Translations under genes and position numbers: made by a program
Notes under the pieces: model-generated
Databases searched by the model: none
The model's input: only the letters and a program-made list of their open reading frames with translations
Told to the model about the DNA's origin: nothing
Part shown: in pieces, positions 13,901-26,339 of the stretch
Position numbering within the stretch: position 1 is the first letter of the stretch
How the letters are laid out: every line of letters starts with the position of its first letter
Assembly (NCBI GenBank): GCA_008973525.1
Contig: WACJ01000042.1
Location: 310,001-374,000 of the forward strand
Reading direction: 5' to 3'
DNA length: 64,000 bases
Source: Stenopsyche tienmushanensis
Taxonomy: Eukaryota; Arthropoda; Insecta; Trichoptera; Stenopsychidae

Positions 13901-15524
13901 CTTTTTGAATCGCTTGTAAAACAATTGTATTATTATAATCTAAATTTGTATGAAATTACAGACCTGTTCCATCATTTAATAACGAGCCGATGGATTGGCA
14001 GAAAGCTGCTGAAGCATGGGCTAAACTCCAAAACAAGGAATCTGGCACCCCAAGAAGTGATGGTCGCAACACTCCTAGGGGAAGGTAAATTATTAATAAT
14101 TTCTGGATTTATACAAGGGTAGTCCCAGAAGTACCCGACCGTATAGGGGAAAAAATATATTTATATCTCAATAAAGTCTCCTTTTAGCTCTGTTTATAGT
14201 GAGAACTGTCGAACTCTTAAAAAGCCTTCAATCGCCGACTCCCTCTCTTCATTGTTGACAATTTTTTCCTACAGTCATTTTTTTTTTCAAGTTTGATAAA
14301 AGGAAAATAATCCGAGGAGGCTAAATCTAGCAAACAGAGTGAATGAGGAAGCAATTTGCAAAGCATTTTTTTTAGCCATCACGATAATGGATGTGTGAAC
14401 TCAGTTCGCATACACGCCGTTGATTGTTTTCCCTGTTTGGAGATTCTCTCCTTTCAATCCATTGTTTTGACTTCCTTTATCTACATTCTGTGGATATGTC
14501 CGGACACGGCGTCCAATCGCGAGGCACTCATTCGAAGTATCAGCAATCTGAAAGGTGGACCGGTTGGACACACAAACCACTGGCCTCATCTTTTAGAGCG
14601 TTTAGGGCATTTTGCGTAAGTTATGGAGAGAAATGTATCCCTGGAACTTTCTACGATCTCCATGATCACGAAAGCCTTCCCAGGCTAATTTACATAGGTG
14701 GCTTGCACTAAATAAAGTCGTGACCAAGATTAGACTTTCCCTCACCCATAAAATTCATATATTTATCTATTTTACTTGTTTATTTTATGTAGTCTTAATT
14801 TACAATATATATCCATCAACACAAATAAATCAACACAAAAAGTCCTTGGCCTTCTAGCTGTTTTTGTTCCATTGTGAGCAAATGGGGCACCCATCTTGCA
14901 CACAGCTTTCTCATATCCAAATTTTTAGTCAATATGCAATGTACAGCACTTTTTAAATACTTAACATGTCTGATAGTTCGTGCACTTTCAATCGACAGTC
15001 ATCCAATACCATTTTGTGAATTTTCTTCACCATTTCTGGTTTAGTCACCTCATTTGATCGACCACTGCGATGTTCGTCTTAGCAGCTCATACGGCCTCAT
15101 TTAAACTCTCACCCATTTTTTTATGTATATAAATTCACTGAGAACGTTCATTATTGATGGCAATAACAACCACCATCCGTACATCAGATCAGGGACTTAT
15201 GGGACTACCCTCAAAACATGTTGGTTCATTGGTTCTTATTAGTTTATGTCTTGTTATAAAATTACCGGTTGTAATTTAATTTTTTTTTTTTACATTTTTA
15301 GCAATAATCGTACACCGAGATATGATGATTCAAGTGTCGGTCGAAGAACACCACAATATGACAGCAGAAATCCATTACCTTCGCCTGGTGGCCGGTCATC
15401 CAGACAATCGGGTCATCTTAGCAACACCAGATCTCCTAGATCAGCGCGCAGTACACCACATACAAACACCTCTCCGCGGTCCATGTCATTCGGAGATGCT
15501 ACACCGTTATATGATGAAAACTGA
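1948..15524 (+). CDS. Spt6: Transcription elongation factor SPT6 (32 exons)
   Basis: Histone chaperone that travels with RNA polymerase II and binds the phosphorylated Rpb1 linker. Exons: 1948-1986, 3463-3550, 5015-5214, 5286-5405, 5499-5510 (12-nt microexon, optional), 6178-6342, 6419-6546, 6630-6751, 7562-7702, 8066-8251, 8328-8470, 8547-8681, 8757-8911, 8988-9297, 9378-9543, 9678-9854, 9932-10147, 10234-10446, 10528-10665, 10743-11039, 11122-11323, 11397-11544, 11637-11785, 11942-12190, 12270-12474, 12553-12650, 12746-12957, 13070-13308, 13475-13587, 13666-13874, 13962-14084, 15302-15524. The start [12 protein letters not shown] is the family N-terminus. An acidic N-terminal region (~1-300, with [13 protein letters not shown] and FEIYEPSEL) is followed by Tex-like helices, a YqgF-like domain (~765-900), HhH (VCGLGPRKG), S1 (~1217-1290, LSGYIH), tandem SH2 (~1370-1550) and a T/P/S-rich tail of TP repeats. 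Five single extra bases (A-run 6313-6318, 10857-10858, 12032, 12577, 13081-13084) break the frame; without them the CDS is 5316 nt, or 1771 aa, close to the family length. They look like sequence errors, not a pseudogene. Confidence 0.96.
4178..4235 (+). repeat. Repeat D copy 1 (Spt6 intron 2)
   Basis: A ~55-bp segment beginning ACACTGTCGATAGCACACAA recurs with a few differences at 58083-58140 in the same orientation and at about 55470-55520 inverted. The flanking DNA is unrelated, so this is a dispersed repeat fragment and not a local duplication. It lies between weak inverted arms CTCTTAACC (4111) and GGTTAAGAG (4464), which may mark a larger element. The class is unknown. Confidence 0.55.
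4594..4800 (+). repeat. Repeat C copy 1 (Spt6 intron 2)
   Basis: About 200 bp including AGGCGTTTGTTTTGATAATT and GGCTGTTCTGGAGTGG recurs at 38573-38755 in the same orientation with roughly 90% identity by eye. The main difference is a short insertion near 4712 (TTTGCAAGATCTACTCC). No coding potential or terminal repeats are seen. The 93-aa ORF over it is chance. Confidence 0.75.
6786..7515. mobile_element. MITE-like element with TIR ATTAGGGGTACC in Spt6 intron 8
   Basis: The intron between exons 8 and 9 (6752-7561) carries a ~730-bp block bounded by inverted repeats. The left end is ATTAGGGGTACCAGATAA at 6786; the right end, read in reverse complement, is ATTAGGGGTACCGGATGA, ending at 7515. 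There is no transposase ORF, so it is non-autonomous. The bases next to the ends are AT-rich and palindromic, so the target duplication (TA or TTA) cannot be fixed. The superfamily is unassigned; PIF/Harbinger or Tc1-mariner are possible. Confidence 0.75.
14115..15210 (-). mobile_element. Degenerate mariner transposon, Spt6 intron 31
   Basis: Inverted ends AGGGTAGTCCCAGAAGTACC (14115) and, in reverse complement, AGGGTAGTCCCATAAGTCCC (ending 15210) bound a mariner transposase relic on the minus strand. N-terminal HTH sequence is readable at about 15130-14940 ([20 protein letters not shown]), then [17 protein letters not shown] near 14900-14840. The C-terminal end is at about 14310-14190, with a [12 protein letters not shown] motif and an ELKGDF-like tail. 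The middle is replaced by a copy of repeat family A. Frameshifts and stops make it dead. A second copy of the same family sits in Rad17 intron 4, and a MITE sharing its ends sits in Vrp1. Confidence 0.88.
14480..14760 (+). repeat. Repeat family A copy 1, nested in the mariner
   Basis: This block interrupts the mariner. It contains the family signature (a GGACCGG.TGGACACACAAAC stretch, then a CTTTTAGAGCGTTTAGGGCA block and ACATAGGTGGCTTGCAC). The same order of blocks is found at 43083-43232 and 57290-57490, and inverted at 18660-19075 and 55990-56300. It was inserted after the mariner arrived, which gives a relative age. No coding capacity is recognised. Confidence 0.75.
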
Positions 15525-17509
15525 ATTTGAAAGTCGTATTTTTTATATATAATTATATTCTCTCGCTTATAGAATTTGTGTAATAGTTTTACTTTATGTT
15601 TAACATTAAAGCTTACAAATTGTAAATATTTTTAAAATATAAGATTTTAAATTAAATTAGACGATAGGTTTTAATTTCACTCGACTGTTTTACTTATTAC
15701 TTTTTGTTATCGATAGCAATACATGCCCTATATATGTACATATATATAAATATTCTGCATTCTTTTAATGTTTCACACTCGGATGTAATGGAAAAATAGT
15801 ATAAAAATATTGCATTCTTCGTTTATTTTCTGCTGATGTTTTATTTCCTAAGACAATCTAATTACTCAATCGTATATTAACACAGGCTAGAATTTTTGCA
15901 AATTTCCACGTAGAAGAAGGTTTAATGAGCAAAAATATAAATCCAATCAATAGTATATTATTTTTTTTGAATGGATTATAATTGCAGAGAAAAAAATATT
16001 ATGTATATAAATATTCATAATTATATTTTTATCTTCAAATAGTCAATTTCTTATAAACAAAGTCTATTTTTTAAGAATAGATGCTTCAATTCATAATATT
16101 GAAAATCATTTTTTTCTGTACACGCGTCTATACAATTAAATACAATTTTTATATCGACGTTTTCGACATTCTAGGATTCTAGCGAAAGATCTACTCGCCG
16201 AATATCATATTTGTTTTGATAGTGTATTAATTTTAGTAATCCGAATGTTGAGCCTCTGTCGTTATATAGATGTCTATATGAAATACGCCAAAATATATAT
16301 TCTATAACAATTGTAATAAAATATTTTTATATTTCTTCGCTAAAATGTCGACGATATCGTTATTAACTTGTTAAACATACATGTATGCCTCCTTTTTATA
16401 TGATCAATTATAGTTATTGACCGTTTGATTAGTGAAAGCGCTGTGTGCGTGCATACTCTCTGGATCACTTGAGTGCGAACACAACGTGTGAGTGTATACT
16501 CATCAAAGGGTCAATAAATTTTTGTTATAACGATTTATTTTTCTTATTATTTCTATAGATGAGTGCATTCATATCATTTTCCTTATGTTTGACATCAGTC
16601 TTAAATTCTCAAATAGTGTTTCATCATTGATCCTATTTAAAATATTTATTTTTTTAATATCTCAAATAAACTAATGTAAATATCCACCCATGTTACTAAA
16701 ATACATTATGCAAAAATTGGCGTCGATCTACAAAATTTTCACTCTCGAGATTATCTATGGAATGTTAAATCTCATGCTTTCATTTGTATATTGCAATAAT
16801 ATATGTAAATTGTGATATATGATTACGTTTAAGCCCTATATTAATATATTGTACATGTATATTATTTGGACGGTAGACTATTATTTCAATAGTTGCAATT
16901 TGATACTTATATGTACGATACATGCAGTTATATTAAATATGACCAAATGTGAAATGTATGTATTTAATTGTTATATTTTAATTTCTCTCCTGTCTCTTGT
17001 CTGAACGCGAGTAGCTATTCTGTTGCAGAAATGCGGTCAATGAAATCAGTAGTGTTTAGATACGTTCATAGATTTAAAAACTTGCCGGAATGAATCAATT
17101 TTCCGCATCCCGAGAGAAAAATATAGATATGTTGCGTATCTACCTGAAAACATGTTTCGTTTCTATTTTTAAATTATCCAGAAGATCATGGTTTATGATT
17201 TTGAAGCTGCGCCGATTGTTCCTCGTAATCTGCGTTGATATCCACGTTATAAATTGTCTCAGGATTCAATAAAATGGAGTATATTATCGCGTCGATGAAG
17301 TTGTCGCTATATATTCCCTTCTATTTCGCATTAGTCGACTGAAGTATATAAATTTACTCGAGTAAGACAATCATATCACATTTTTCATTTTAGCCAATTA
17401 TTTATTTGATATATGGATAGGATTTCTTTTTGTTAACGATGGTTTTAAATTTCTTAAATAAAGTACTCGATATGTTAATTATTTGTAATTGTACCTTGAT
17501 CCTCTTTAC
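15525..17509. other. Spt6 3' UTR and AT-rich intergenic DNA
   Basis: The Spt6 3' UTR starts here; ATTAAA at about 15606 is the first likely poly(A) signal, with others further on. The remainder is AT-rich with no ORF, repeat family or RNA that I can support. Confidence 0.5.
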
Positions 17510-17663
17510 CTGTCCCTTCGATTCACCATTAGGGATTCTGTGTCGAGACATCCCGGGACTTTCTGGCTCTTGCTGTTTCGAATTCGACTGATTTAAAATG
17601 TCCCTAATATATTGTACATTTTTATGTCCCCGACTGATTGATTTGTAGAAAAATTCAGAAGGA
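17510..17663 (-). CDS. Orphan exon candidate, unknown protein
   Basis: On the minus strand a polypyrimidine tract and acceptor (CATTGATCTTTCATTTAG) precede a 154-nt open segment that ends in a good donor (GGGACAG, then GTAAAG). Read from phase 1, it encodes about 51 residues, including SEFFYKSISRGHKNVQYIRD and a hydrophilic PESPGMSRHRIPNGESKG tail. The composition looks coding, unlike the surrounding AT-rich ORFs. I do not recognise the family and see no neighbouring exons, so it may belong to a gene with long introns extending to either side, or be a relic. Confidence 0.35.
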
Positions 17664-19382
17664 CTAAATGAAAGATCAATGTTATGTAAATACAATATCA
17701 GCAGTCTGTTCTTCTTTGGGCGTATAAGCCACATGTGTATCTATAAACATAAAACGTTCAGCTCCCAATCCAAACTTTATTTTTATCAAAGAAATCTCAT
17801 CTTCACTCAAGCTGAGAAATCACAACGATTAAAATAGCTTCAGTAAGATATGTATACAAAATAACAGATGTATGAATAACTAAGAATATAACGCCGCATA
17901 AAAAACACAATAGAAGCTTTTCTTTAAATAAAATGACTCGCTAAATTTATTTTCTCATAGTCTCAGTGTTTACCAAGCTACCGTAGAAAGAACATTCATC
18001 GGCAGACATTTATATATTTCTACAACGCTTCTGGGAAGCTGCATTTCAAATTGTACCATAGAGGTAAATTTTGCATTCTTTGATTGACTTTTTATTTCTA
18101 TCGTATTTGCATTATTCGCTCAAACGTATTGAAGAGATTTTTATCTCCATTATGAATTTATTGGTGCATCCATGTGTTTATTGCTCGTTATAGACTTCCT
18201 TAATATAATTTATATATTAATTCAAAGTATATCCCCAAACAATCAACTGCAGGATAAATGCGTCTTCGATATCTATTCACGTAAAAGGATAACATCCATC
18301 TCTTATATATATTGTACATTCACTTCCTCGTGCGTTCAATATTGATAAGATCATAATTCGCTTTTATTGCTTTTCATCGGAACATTATTCATAGAAGACT
18401 ACTTTATAAACGACTGCATTGTTTTTACTGAAAAGGACTTTCTGGAGTACATCAAGTTTAATCTTTCCTTTTCTTGCAATAATTAAGACAAATGCATATC
18501 AAATATGCACATCATCATTTTTAATTAATACAATTTTATAAAATAGATGCATTTTATAATAAGATTTATTTTAATTTCAATCAGAAAAATATTCGAAATT
18601 GGCTGTATTTTCATAAATATTTGCTGTTTATAATTATTATTCTGTATTTAAAATTATCTGAAGCTTAAATTAGCCTCTGGTGGGGTTTCTGAGATCTTAC
18701 AAATCATATAAGGTACTGGGTACGCATTTATTCTCGTAAATGCCGCAAAAATCCCTAAAAGAGGACGGAGTAGACTGTGTTTTCAACCGGTCCACTTTTC
18801 GAACCGCTGACATAATACACACCTGGCGGTCGGACCCAATACCTGAATAAGTTTACAAAACGACTATGAGCTTTCATTACAAAACGAAGTTATCTGAAGA
18901 AGATTGATCGGGTGGGTTGCTTAATTTTTACAATCCGTCGACAATGCTGATGTCTTTATTTCATTGCGGGCTTACGCCTGTTGGGTGGGTCCAATGTTTA
19001 AGCAATAACAAAGAAAAAAGGGATTAAGCAACTTAGTTTATATTATAAAAACGAACAGTCAATTAACGTTGGTCCGTGTAAAGTAGAATGGTCGAGTAAA
19101 ATAAAAACCAAGTGTAACCCTCGATCGAGTCCGTATTCTGCTTTTGCGTCCCAAGCTCAGTTGTGCCCGTGGCGGGCGCCTCCATTGCTACGCCCTTATT
19201 CCTCACTAGCATTAGCCCGAATAATCGAGAGTCTACTGTATTAATCTTTCGATCAAATGTAATAATATTTTTCGTTGTTAAATTATTATTTTTTTAGTGT
19301 AGAATTTATTTTTTTTACAAATGCATTTCGATAAATTGAGACGGGTCTAAAATAATCTGATGAGAGATAATGGGATCTATTT
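17664..19382. other. AT-rich intergenic DNA with repeat A copy 2
   Basis: Apart from the family A copy at about 18660-19075, no gene, RNA or named element is supported. Confidence 0.5.
18660..19075 (-). repeat. Repeat family A copy 2
   Basis: Inverted relative to copies 1, 3 and 6. Readable blocks, in order, are TACGCATTTATTCTCGTAAA, CCCTAAAAGAGGACGGAGT, CAACCGGTCCACTTTTCG, CGGGTGGGTTGCTTAATTTT and GGGATTAAGCAACTTAGTTT. The same blocks and order occur at 55990-56300 and 63765-63930. This shows that the family is longer than 400 bp when complete. Confidence 0.7.
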
Positions 19383-19871
19383 ATGGGGGTAGTTTATCGG
19401 CGGGAGTCGGCCCCCGCAAAGACGACGCGCTCCGGATTTAGCGAACGTCGGTCGGCGACCTCCGCACGGAGATTATTCCGGGCGTTCGCGAAACCTCGGT
19501 TCGGATTGGCGCATGCGCAGTGGTCGCCGCCCGCGACCCGTCAGTCGCGCGCCGAGGGGCTCCGCCCTGCGCCTCCTGCCCGCACGCACGATCGAACCCG
19601 CTGCGAACGGCCTCGGAGCGACTCCGAGGTAGGTCGGCCGGGACTCTGTTCCGTTCCCCCGCTCGCCCTGCGCCCTTCGAACCCTCGCAACGGTCGGCCC
19701 CTGTACCAGGTCGTCGGACACGGACCGTCTTGTTTATTTACTCGTTTGACATTGAACGTGCGGCGCACGTCACGCGTCACACGAGCAGTGCACAGCACTG
19801 ACTGCTCGTTACACGTATCGCGATTTGCGGGTGCGGCGAGTGACAAGCGACGTAGGATGTGACTCAGTCCA
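19383..19871 (+). promoter_or_regulatory. GC-rich island, likely Vrp1 promoter and non-coding exon 1
   Basis: A ~490-bp GC- and CpG-rich block stands out sharply from the AT-rich surroundings. It contains a perfect NRF1-type palindrome GCGCATGCGCA at 19509-19519. A strong splice donor follows at 19628/19629 (CTCCGAG, then GTAGGT). The first downstream acceptor that fits a gene is the Vrp1 5' UTR acceptor near 26798, so this could be the Vrp1 promoter and first exon with a ~7.2-kb intron. The linkage is inference; the island could instead serve a minus-strand transcript. ORFs across it (159 and 114 aa) are typical GC-rich noise. Confidence 0.55.
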
Positions 19872-20732
19872 AACACATCCGTCATCCTTCGATGCCACTA
19901 GTCATTCACGCACTGACCCTCCATCCGTACGTATCCATCCATATACTCCACTGACATTTCAACTTGCTATTGCATATATATACACACAACATCAACTCCA
20001 CTAACTTTTATAAAACAATTTCATTCGGACAAACCCATATGTCAAATTATCATTATCTAAAACCATCCTTCAATATCAATGTAAAACTAAGATTATTTTT
20101 AATTTTTAAACTATCAGACTGCTTCATACGCCTTTCATCCAATCACATATATATTATATAAATGCATTCATTCACACGCATGCATATTAAGGCATAGTAT
20201 TTTACTAAAATATCATATTATTGTATTATAAAATTTGATTAAATCGTATCAACGAAATTTACTTGTATCGATATCAGTGTATTATGCTGCGCGTTAATAT
20301 AAAAAGATATAACTCAGTCGCGTCAAATTATTATATGATAGTTTCGATATTATATCGAGACATTAATCCATCCATATTCGGCATCCGAATCATTGAGTGA
20401 CTCATCTCGCAACCTGTCTGCCCACTCCTTTAAACATATTTAAATATAGTTGTCATTTTATCGTACTTATGTGTGTACATCCTTTGACAATGTTTATACA
20501 TCGAAATGAGCTCATTTTATAAAGGATATTTGATTAAAATAATCTAACATTAACTTAATGAAATGTATGTAAATATTGCAGTTAATCAATTTTTATTATA
20601 CGTACAGTGCTTCGTATTTTATATTGAATATCTTTGGATTTATTGCATTTATTGACGAATCATAATACTTAAAATTGGTGTCTTTTGTGTCATAACTTAC
20701 TAATGAGTGTGCTTTTTCTATGACGGTATATT

Positions 20733-20775
20733 AGGTGTATTGAAAAGTCTTTTCCGATTGTGAAATGAAAGCGTT
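20733..20775 (+). mobile_element. Single mariner-type terminal repeat
   Basis: ATTAGGTGTATTGAAAAGTC followed by TTTTCCGATT resembles irritans-type mariner ends (TTAGGTGTA.TGAAAAGTC is known from that group). No matching inverted end or transposase is seen nearby, so this is one orphan end of a deleted copy. Confidence 0.45.
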
Positions 20776-21339
20776 TATTTGATTTTTTAATTTTTATTTA
20801 TAAAATCTTACAAAACATAATTTTCTTCATTAAAAAAAAATTATATTTTAATTTTTGCCACAACTGTTTGCAAAAAAAAGTACAATTTTCGATAAAATGT
20901 ACACACGTATTGCCTTGTAAAATAAGTTGTGACAAAAAAAAAAAAAATCTGTTTAATTACTAGTTCCTATTTGGAGAAAGTATGCCAATTTTGTGCATTT
21001 ATTTCTGAGAAATCTTGTCTACCACTTCAAAAATAGAGTTTTGAGAAAAGATAGATTAAAGTGTTGATGTATTTGGCTTACGATATTAACAGCGTAAATA
21101 TCAAACCACAACTGACCCTAGTTCACACACATTTTACTATAATCTTTTCACACAACATTTTAAAAATCATCTAAAATCAACCCGACTGATAAGTTTTCCC
21201 GGAAATTCCTACAGACCATTAAACAGTTCGGGACAACCAGGTCAAGTGCAGATAAAGTGTAGTAAATTTAATCCACTATAATGGGTGTTTATGTAATTAA
21301 ACTGCATATCAGCAAACCTACGCCCGTGGGTAACGGTCA

Positions 21340-22395
21340 AATCCCTGGTAGTAATAATGTAGAGTAGAGGTGGACGAAAGCTGCCTCGTCGTTTTGCTTA
21401 TCAAACGCTGCTGGAGAAGCCCAGATAAAGGGACTCTGTGCAAAAGGTGGCACCACTATCTTCAACAACCCTGTGCATATAGAGAGAGATCGGCTATGGC
21501 TGCTCGAATGACAACTCATCTCCGTGGCTAGGTATTTTTTTTTGTTTGCAAAGGAGGGAAATCTTCCAAAGACACCACCATTTTGATGGTAGTGTGTGAT
21601 TCCTATCCACTACAACTCTCCTCTTCTGCTGCCACCCGGCTATTAGCTAAGTATTGCATAAGGGTGGCAGCGATGTGTCCCTCTTGGGCTTTTCTATTAT
21701 GTCAATTCAGTGAGGATCCATTGATCTTTATCTTCTTCTTCATTAAGCGTCCTCTTTCTGCTGCATAATGCACTTTGTGTATTTGCACCACGCATTCCAT
21801 GCCCTAGCATCCTTGAGCATTGAAGGGATCATGTCGTTGGGCAGGAACGAGTTTGCTCCCAGCTCCTCGTTCCTAGTCAATACCAGGATAGCATCTTCTG
21901 ACACTGTGCGGCATGCAGCAACTACTCTGATCGCACTTCTTTGGCCAAGTTGAGCCTCGGCCCATATCGATGTACAATAGCACCAAATTAACTACTTCTT
22001 TGTTGAGTTTTCTTCTGCTAGTTTTTGGGCATCCAAAGCTGGATAAGTACTACAAATAACTAAACCAATATGAGTACCACGAGGAAGGGAAAGCCTCTGT
22101 AGTCCACCATATGCTGCAGTCCCCTTCAAGCTGAGGTTGGACTCATAGTGACCTCGCGTAGTGGTTCCTTTGCTTCTAGCATAACCTTTTCCATCACACC
22201 TTCGGGTGCACGCAGTCTGAAACTGGTCTTCCTCAGGAACCTCATCTCTGACAAGCTCTCGGAAACTCCATGCATAGTAATCTTGGAGATTAAAAGAGCA
22301 GTGAAAGACACTGTGGCTAGTTCAGGTGCATATGTAACAGACCGCACAGTAGTGCGGATCATGAACTCTGTCTTAATGAAACCAAAATACCATTA
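21340..22395 (-). mobile_element. R1-clade non-LTR retrotransposon fragments
   Basis: On the minus strand at about 21960-21540 there is sequence like the end of an R1-type reverse transcriptase ORF (RSAIRVVAACRTVSEDAIL), then the relic C-terminus KRDTSLPPLCNT and WWCLWKISLLCKQ. The same C-terminal block is intact at 60556-61068. The parts at 22390-22100 and 21420-21345 are shared, inverted, with the retroelement block in Rad17 intron 4 (about 45090-45600). It is heavily broken by stops and shifts. Confidence 0.75.
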
Positions 22396-23904
22396 AGTCG
22401 CTCTCTGCCGATCTCAACTATTCTAATGTTTTTTCCTAAACATAATACTGTATCAATAATACACAAAAAAAGGTGTGCCTTTGAGATATTTGATACTTGT
22501 GTGATATTTGAGTCATTGTGATTAACGCAATCGTATTTATTTTTATTCGCATGATTGATTAATATTGAAAAGTGGTAAACTATCAAACTGTTCGTGCTAA
22601 AATTTCATTAAAACTTATAACTTAACTCGAACCAAACTCCAAATCAAAATAAATTCATGCATTTCAATGCGCTATAAAGATAAATAATTAAATAAAATAT
22701 AAATAATTTATTTAGTATCTAACAATTTCAATTTCGCACAATTTAAGCGTTATCCAATCTTTCGGGATATATCAGATAACCTATCTCAATTTAGAATGAT
22801 TGAAATCATATCTTAACTGAAACATTCATAATGCTAAATTAAAGTTGTACAAAATACGTGTTTTCGTATATGGCTTCACGCTGTCGAGGTATTTTATAGC
22901 GAATTATCAATTTTTCAGTGTTGTGGCAATTATTTAAATCTTGCACTTCTATTGCTGCAGCACTGTCGCGGCCCGCTCGCCGTTTTTGTTCGTTGTTGTG
23001 TCATATTTGCGTTTGCCGACGATTATAATTTGGTCAATTGAGTTTTGCTGGCTCGTTAATGAGCGCAAGATGCGCATTGTCATATGCACTTTCATTATGA
23101 TCGATAGAATCGTGCCGCAAACTAATGAACGTGTACTTTCGCACACAAATTAATTCTGGCAAATTGTTCATCCGGGTTGCTTTAGCTTTTTCTTAGTGTA
23201 TTCTGGGGAAAAATATGACTCGACTCCGTGGAAATATTTTAAAGTTAATCTTATCAAACCTTCGAACAGCCTTATCATTGAAATATCGTTTAACCTTTAT
23301 AACATATGAATATTTTAGAAAGCCAAAGCAAAATGCCTTGTTGATTGTTAAATTTAGTTAGATTTAAATAAGTGCATTGCATCTCCAATAAATGTCTGAA
23401 TTGAAATTTAATAATTTTACATTTACTGATAAGCTATCGTTTATATTTGTTGTACGAAATTATGATGCGATAAATAGTGTAAATCATTTATTATCAGTTG
23501 GGCCAATTTTTTTAACCCTCCATTGGGCGTAATGCATCTGCCAGATTAAAATATTTAAACTTGTTTAGTGTTTATTAAAAATATTATACTGAGCATGTAA
23601 GTAACAAATAACTTTCTCTCACAAGAAATTGTTTGCAAAGTTTGCAGAAGTATTTTGTATACTTCCGTTTCTTGCTTCTTGTGCTAGGAGCACATCGTTT
23701 TATTTCGTTTGATGAAGTACCAGCCTCTGGTTCATCTGCGGGTGATTAAATTTTACTGATTCCCTACTCAATTGCTGCGAAAATTATGTATTTTTTCACT
23801 CCATTTCCATTCCCTGCGTGAATCCACCGCGTAATGGGAATCGACAAGTGTTTCTGTCACTATAAACCGAAATACATCGGGTTATACAAAGTATTTGCTA
23901 CACA

Positions 23905-24320
23905 TCACTTATGCCTTTCTCGTAGCTCGTGCGGGTTTTGACTGAAAATAGTCTGAAAAGACGGTTTTCGATCCTTTTATAGAACTGAAATTCTGATCTC
24001 TTAAAAAATGTTCAATATAATAATTAGTTGATGCGAGATCCGACGTCTCTGGATGCAACAAAGTGACCCAGATAAGATTCCTAAGTCTTTCACATGTCAA
24101 TTTCGCAAGATGAGGTCAACTGTTGACACTACACCTGTGCCGACAATCTATCACTTTGTGATAATACTTCCAATCAAATTGTGTGTATGGTGGAATTCCT
24201 TTAGAATCGTATTGTGTGTATAGTGGGATTCTTTTAAAATCCCACCATACACATAATAGCACTGTTTTAAATGCACTGACGATTTAGGGGTTGAAATAGC
24301 CTTTTATCCACACTATAACC
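23905..24320. repeat. Family B MITE-like element, copy 1
   Basis: This shares with 27635-28028 and 35983-36250 a core of GTGTGTATGGTGGAATTCC-like sequence. The core is followed by an imperfect hairpin (GGGATTCTTTTAAAATCCC), CACACAATAGCACTGTTTTA-like sequence and GGTTGAAATAGCCTTTT. The outer ends seen in copy 2 are not clear here. No coding sequence is present. Confidence 0.65.
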
Positions 24321-25849
24321 ATTGTTTCTTATTTCTTAACGTTTGAATCAGCCAAATTCTTTAGGATCTTTTGAGTATTGAACCAAGATGTGCCAAAAAA
24401 TAAATTTGTATCAATGTTTTAATATGACTTCACTCGGTGAAGAACAGCGATGTTAAATATATCAACAAGACAATTTTTTTCAAATTGAAAAAGGCTATAA
24501 AAAACTGTATATACTCTTTTTTGATGCTTATAATATGATTAATTTTTGATAAGCTTCTGGACAATAGATAAGGATTATACAATAGATTTTGATTGGTCCC
24601 ATAATATTCAAGAATTTTGCTGACGATTGATCAATAAACGTTATTGAAATTGATACATATTTGTAGGATTAAAACAACAGATATTAATAGACCGATTCTA
24701 AAATCCATCAATAAGCAATTCAGTTTTACTGCTACCATTACAATATTTTTACTATGCAAATAGTATATGATGTAACCAAAATTTCATCACTTTGTTTCGA
24801 TTCAGGATTTTTTTTCATTATGTAATAAAACTTAATATCTTATTGAAGTTATATAATCGTAGTGATATGCAAATAAACTTGCTTATAGCTCTATCTATTG
24901 TAATTTACGTGAATACTAATATGAACACACTTTGGCTTGTTAATCGTCTATTCTATTGATGTCTATTTTTAGACCCCTAACTATAACGATTACAATCGAG
25001 TCAATTTGGCCATCGGCCGGTCTCGGATCTTTTTGTGCAGTTTTGCCAATACGCTTTACCATACATTGATAATTTTTCCCATTTATAGCATCGCAATCTA
25101 ACATATTTAAACGTTTAACATTTATTTATCATATCGGAAGAAATGACATTCAATATTCATGTGGTATTTAAAACAATAAAAGGAAATGTTCTTGTGAATA
25201 TTAAAAGTGGAAATGATTCGATACGTCGAGTTAAAAATACAACAGGGGGATACTTTCTGCGGAAAGTCACGATACGCGCGAAAATATTAATTAAACACTC
25301 GGCAATGCAAACAAGGATCTAGTGTTTCTTTCTTTGGTATGTTTACACGCACATTATGTTTACGCCCGTATAATCAAAAAATAAATCTTGGCGCTGTTGA
25401 TATTGCCGTATACTGTCTTTGAAATAATGCATATTGTTAATAAATCCGATACATTTTTATAACTCAATTTTAATTTCCACGAGATTTTAAATTAGCGGTG
25501 AAAGTGTTGAATTAAATTTGTCAATAATTCGTTCAACAAACAAGTTTTATTGCGCGTATTCGATCGTAATCTTTTTATAACTGTAGGGTGCGGTCAATAA
25601 GTAAAGTGACCAAATTCGTGTATTGGACGTATAACAGTACAATTAGTCGAAATCTTGCTCAAAAAGCGTCGATACATTTCTGGAGGCAGTGTTTCTAGGC
25701 TTGATGGAAGGACTTCTCTGGGAAGTCCGTGTAAGAATGCTACTTCAAAAGTAGCATTCTTGATGTAATCAGAGACAGAGACACCGAGGATCAGAAACGT
25801 ATAATTGTGTTATTCATAGTTATCCTCGGTGGTCTTTTGCAGTGTCTCC

Positions 25850-26010
25850 TCATCTGAATTGCACTCGTCTTCGCCAGTGCTCCTAAAGATCGGTCTAAAG
25901 ACCGAGCCCTAAGGGCATCCCCTGGACAGGTGATGATAAAGAATGGTAGAGCCAGCCTCATCAATCACCGTTCGATACAAAAAATAGCTCCTGATGAGAG
26001 CTATCAGGTT
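25850..26010 (-). mobile_element. Reverse transcriptase scrap (non-LTR)
   Basis: Reading the minus strand gives a short stretch ending LSRGCP*GSVFRP, which matches the conserved RT motif GCPQGSVLGP with a stop and substitutions. Preceding residues (TVIDEAGSTILYHHLSRG) fit the region before that motif. Only this motif is preserved; the type of element cannot be assigned. Confidence 0.5.
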
Positions 26011-26339
26011 GGCCGGTATGCAATAAATAGAAACGTTTCAGTGGCAGACTTTCTAAGTTTAACGGAATAAAAATGATAGCGTTTCATTTCTCCGCAGAAC
26101 GATCCATTGCGCCGGATTGCATAGCCTCAAAAAAATTCACAGAAACGGACGTACTGACTCTCTGACAGCTCGAAGGCTACTTTTAAAGAGTGTGCTTTAA
26201 AACTAACGCTCTGCGCACCCCGTACATGCATTGTTTGTGAAGGAAAAGACATTTTCAATGGTTTTAGCATGCAGCTTTCGTACGGGAATAGCTTCTAAAA
26301 CATAATTTTATTGAGACTTGGTATAGCAATCCAATTCCT

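Noticed and set aside
19383..19885. Overlapping ORFs of 159, 114, 93 and 82 codons in the GC island
   Set aside because: GC-rich DNA has few stop codons, so long ORFs arise in all frames. Arg/Pro/Ala-rich translations have no domain, and a splice donor cuts through them.
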